From: Betaproteobacteria bacterium
GTDB lineage: Bacteria; Pseudomonadota; Gammaproteobacteria; Burkholderiales; SG8-41
Direction: 5' to 3'
DNA: 14,502 nucleotides
Assembly: GCA_028292065.1 (NCBI GenBank)
Contig: JAQGNC010000104.1
Span: 1 to 14,502, forward strand
Shown: in pieces, positions 13,407-14,502 of the stretch
How positions within the stretch are numbered: position 1 is the first letter of the stretch
Layout of the letters: each line of letters opens with the position of its first letter
Notes under the pieces: model-generated
Database searches by the model: none
What the model was told of the DNA's origin: nothing
The model's input: the letters and a program-made list of their open reading frames with translations, nothing else
Position numbers and translations under genes: made by a program

Positions 13407-13712
13407 GTCGTCATTCTGGCGCAGGCCAGAATCCATTTTGACGTCGACGGTTTAAAATGGATTCCGGATCACCTGCGCTCGCGCGCGTCCGGAATGACGA
13501 TGCATGGAGTTGTCGTCATTCCGGCGCACGCCGGAATCCATTTTGACGTCGACGGTTTAAAATGCGTACCGGATCACCTGCGCCCGCGAGCGTCCGGAAT
13601 CACGACACGTGGAGTTGTCGTCATTCTGGCGCAGGCCAGAATCCATTTTGACCGTAAGCCCGTTTTTAAATGGATTCCGGATCACCTGCGCTCGCGCGCG
13701 TCCGGAATGACG
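13407..13712. repeat. Three tandem 105-bp palindromic repeat units
   Basis: Units begin at 13407, 13512 and 13617, exactly 105 bases apart. Each opens with GTCGTCATTCYGGCGC and closes with GCGTCCGGAATSACG, so unit ends are inverted copies. Inside are a first hairpin (ATTCYGG...CCRGAAT), a centre with TCCATTTT and in two units its reverse complement AAAATGGA or a variant, and a second stem (ATTCCGGA...TCCGGAAT). The first-hairpin stems differ between units in matched pairs. The third unit has a changed and slightly longer centre. The stretch 13356-13749 contains no gene apart from these repeats and the short dinB leader. Confidence 0.9.
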
Positions 13713-13749
13713 GATCAGTCGATTTTCCGCGTCGCACTCTGTATCCCTC

Positions 13750-14502
13750 TTGAAATTCATCGCCCATCTCGACATGGACGCGTTCTATGCGTCGGTCGAG
13801 CTCCTCACTCGTCCCGAGCTTCGCGGCATGCCGGTCGTCATCGGCGGGCGCCGGCGCATCGTCGACGATGAGCCCGCCGGCGCCATTCCGACGCTGCGGG
13901 AGTATTCCGGCCGCGGGGTGATCACGACCGCGACGTATGAAGCGCGCGCGCTCGGGGTCAACTCGGGCATGGGTCTCATGAAAGCGGCGAAGCTCGCGCC
14001 CGACGCGCTGCTGCTTCCCGCGGACTTCGACCAGTATCGCCGCTACTCGCATCTGTTCAAGGACGCGGTGCGTGCGATCGCACCGCTCGTCGAAGACCGC
14101 GGGATCGACGAGATCTATATGGACTTGACCGAGCTCGTGACCGCCGGCGGCACGACCGAAACGGCCTCGCTGTGGACTCGAGCGCGCGAGATCGCGGTGT
14201 CGATACAGGCCGCGGTGCGTGCAGCGACCGGGCTCTCGTGCTCGATCGGGGTGACGCCGAACAAGCTGCTTTCCAAGATCGCGTCCGACCTCGAGAAGCC
14301 CGGCGGCGTGACCATCCTCTCCCACGCCGATGTGCCTGCGCGCATCTGGCCGCTGCCCGTGCGCAAGGTGAACGGCATCGGGCCGAAGGCGACCGCGCGC
14401 CTGGAAGCGCTCGGCATCCGCACCATCGGCGAGCTCGCGCAAGCCGATCCGCAGAGGCTGCTCGAGCACTTCGGCAAGAGCTGCGGCGCGTGGATGCACG
14501 AC
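13750..14502 (+). CDS. dinB: DNA polymerase IV (Y-family, translesion), 5' part; runs off the right edge
   Basis: Reading from TTG 13750, 251 codons are open to the window end. The N-terminus FIAHLDMDAFYASVEL carries catalytic Asp8 and the Phe12-Tyr13 steric-gate pair. A second block has GRGVITTATYEARALGVNSG, and the catalytic DE appears as GIDEIYMDLTEL (Asp120, Glu121), where many DinB proteins have SIDE. LSCSIGVTPNKLLSKIASD and the helix-hairpin-helix VNGIGPKATARLEALGI follow. About 15-20 extra residues (IVDDEPAGAIPTLREYSG) sit between the first two motifs; I recall such an insert in Burkholderiales DinB. The enzyme extends mismatched or damaged primers and is often SOS-induced, but I see no LexA box before it. 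TTG is preferred over ATG 13774, which would cut the first strand. The fingers and little-finger parts are outside the window. Confidence 0.92.
   Translation, partial: MKFIAHLDMDAFYASVELLTRPELRGMPVVIGGRRRIVDDEPAGAIPTLREYSGRGVITTATYEARALGVNSGMGLMKAAKLAPDALLLPADFDQYRRYSHLFKDAVRAIAPLVEDRGIDEIYMDLTELVTAGGTTETASLWTRAREIAVSIQAAVRAATGLSCSIGVTPNKLLSKIASDLEKPGGVTILSHADVPARIWPLPVRKVNGIGPKATARLEALGIRTIGELAQADPQRLLEHFGKSCGAWMHD

Noticed and set aside
13407..13712. CRISPR array
   Set aside because: The units are contiguous 105-bp palindromes with no unique spacers and no cas genes nearby.

Overview
The window is GC-rich, densely packed bacterial DNA. It most resembles a betaproteobacterium of the Burkholderiales type. 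The evidence is two Bug-family periplasmic receptors of the tripartite tricarboxylate type without partner membrane genes, a Burkholderiales-style DinB with an insert after its first motif, a Liv-type transporter, and several families of short palindromic repeats (a 13-bp GGGGTCWGACCCC core, a GTCATTGCGAGGAGCGA-type hairpin, and a GTCATTCYGGCGC element). This assignment comes from remembered family features, not from a database search.

Left block (1-4695, minus strand): a branched-chain amino acid/amide type ABC importer operon. It runs substrate-binding protein, then a REP-like hairpin, then LivH, then one uninterrupted reading frame from 2536 to beyond the left edge that carries LivM, LivG and LivF in a single polypeptide of at least 845 residues. 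The two ATPase domains look asymmetric: LivG has a degenerate signature loop, and LivF has Gln where the switch His would be.

Middle-left block (4896-7185, plus strand): an NTF2/SnoaL-like small protein broken by a frameshift, a GntR/FCD regulator whose last codons and stop lie in a palindromic repeat, a cluster of four GGGGTCWGACCCC repeats, and a Bug receptor.

Central block (7313-10529, minus strand): a three-gene operon, start-stop overlapped, that encodes a cobalt-type nitrile hydratase/thiocyanate hydrolase family enzyme whose beta subunit is split into two genes. The order (beta N-half, beta C-half, alpha) is that of scnB-scnA-scnC, and the alpha-type subunit has a His-rich N-terminus. 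Downstream lie a 4,5-dihydroxyphthalate decarboxylase family protein and a frameshifted aspartate dehydrogenase. Divergently transcribed from the operon is a second Bug receptor (10720-11721), followed convergently by a RidA-superfamily protein lacking the usual catalytic Arg. Together these look like a small-molecule uptake and catabolism cassette with an unknown nitrile-, thiocyanate- or amide-like substrate. No amidase and no classical hydratase activator is present in the window.

Right block (12258-14502, plus strand): a HupE/UreJ-type membrane protein (possible Ni/Co permease), a small phosphatase-like protein with a shortened CX4R loop, three tandem 105-bp palindromic repeats, and the 5' part of dinB (DNA polymerase IV), which runs off the right edge.
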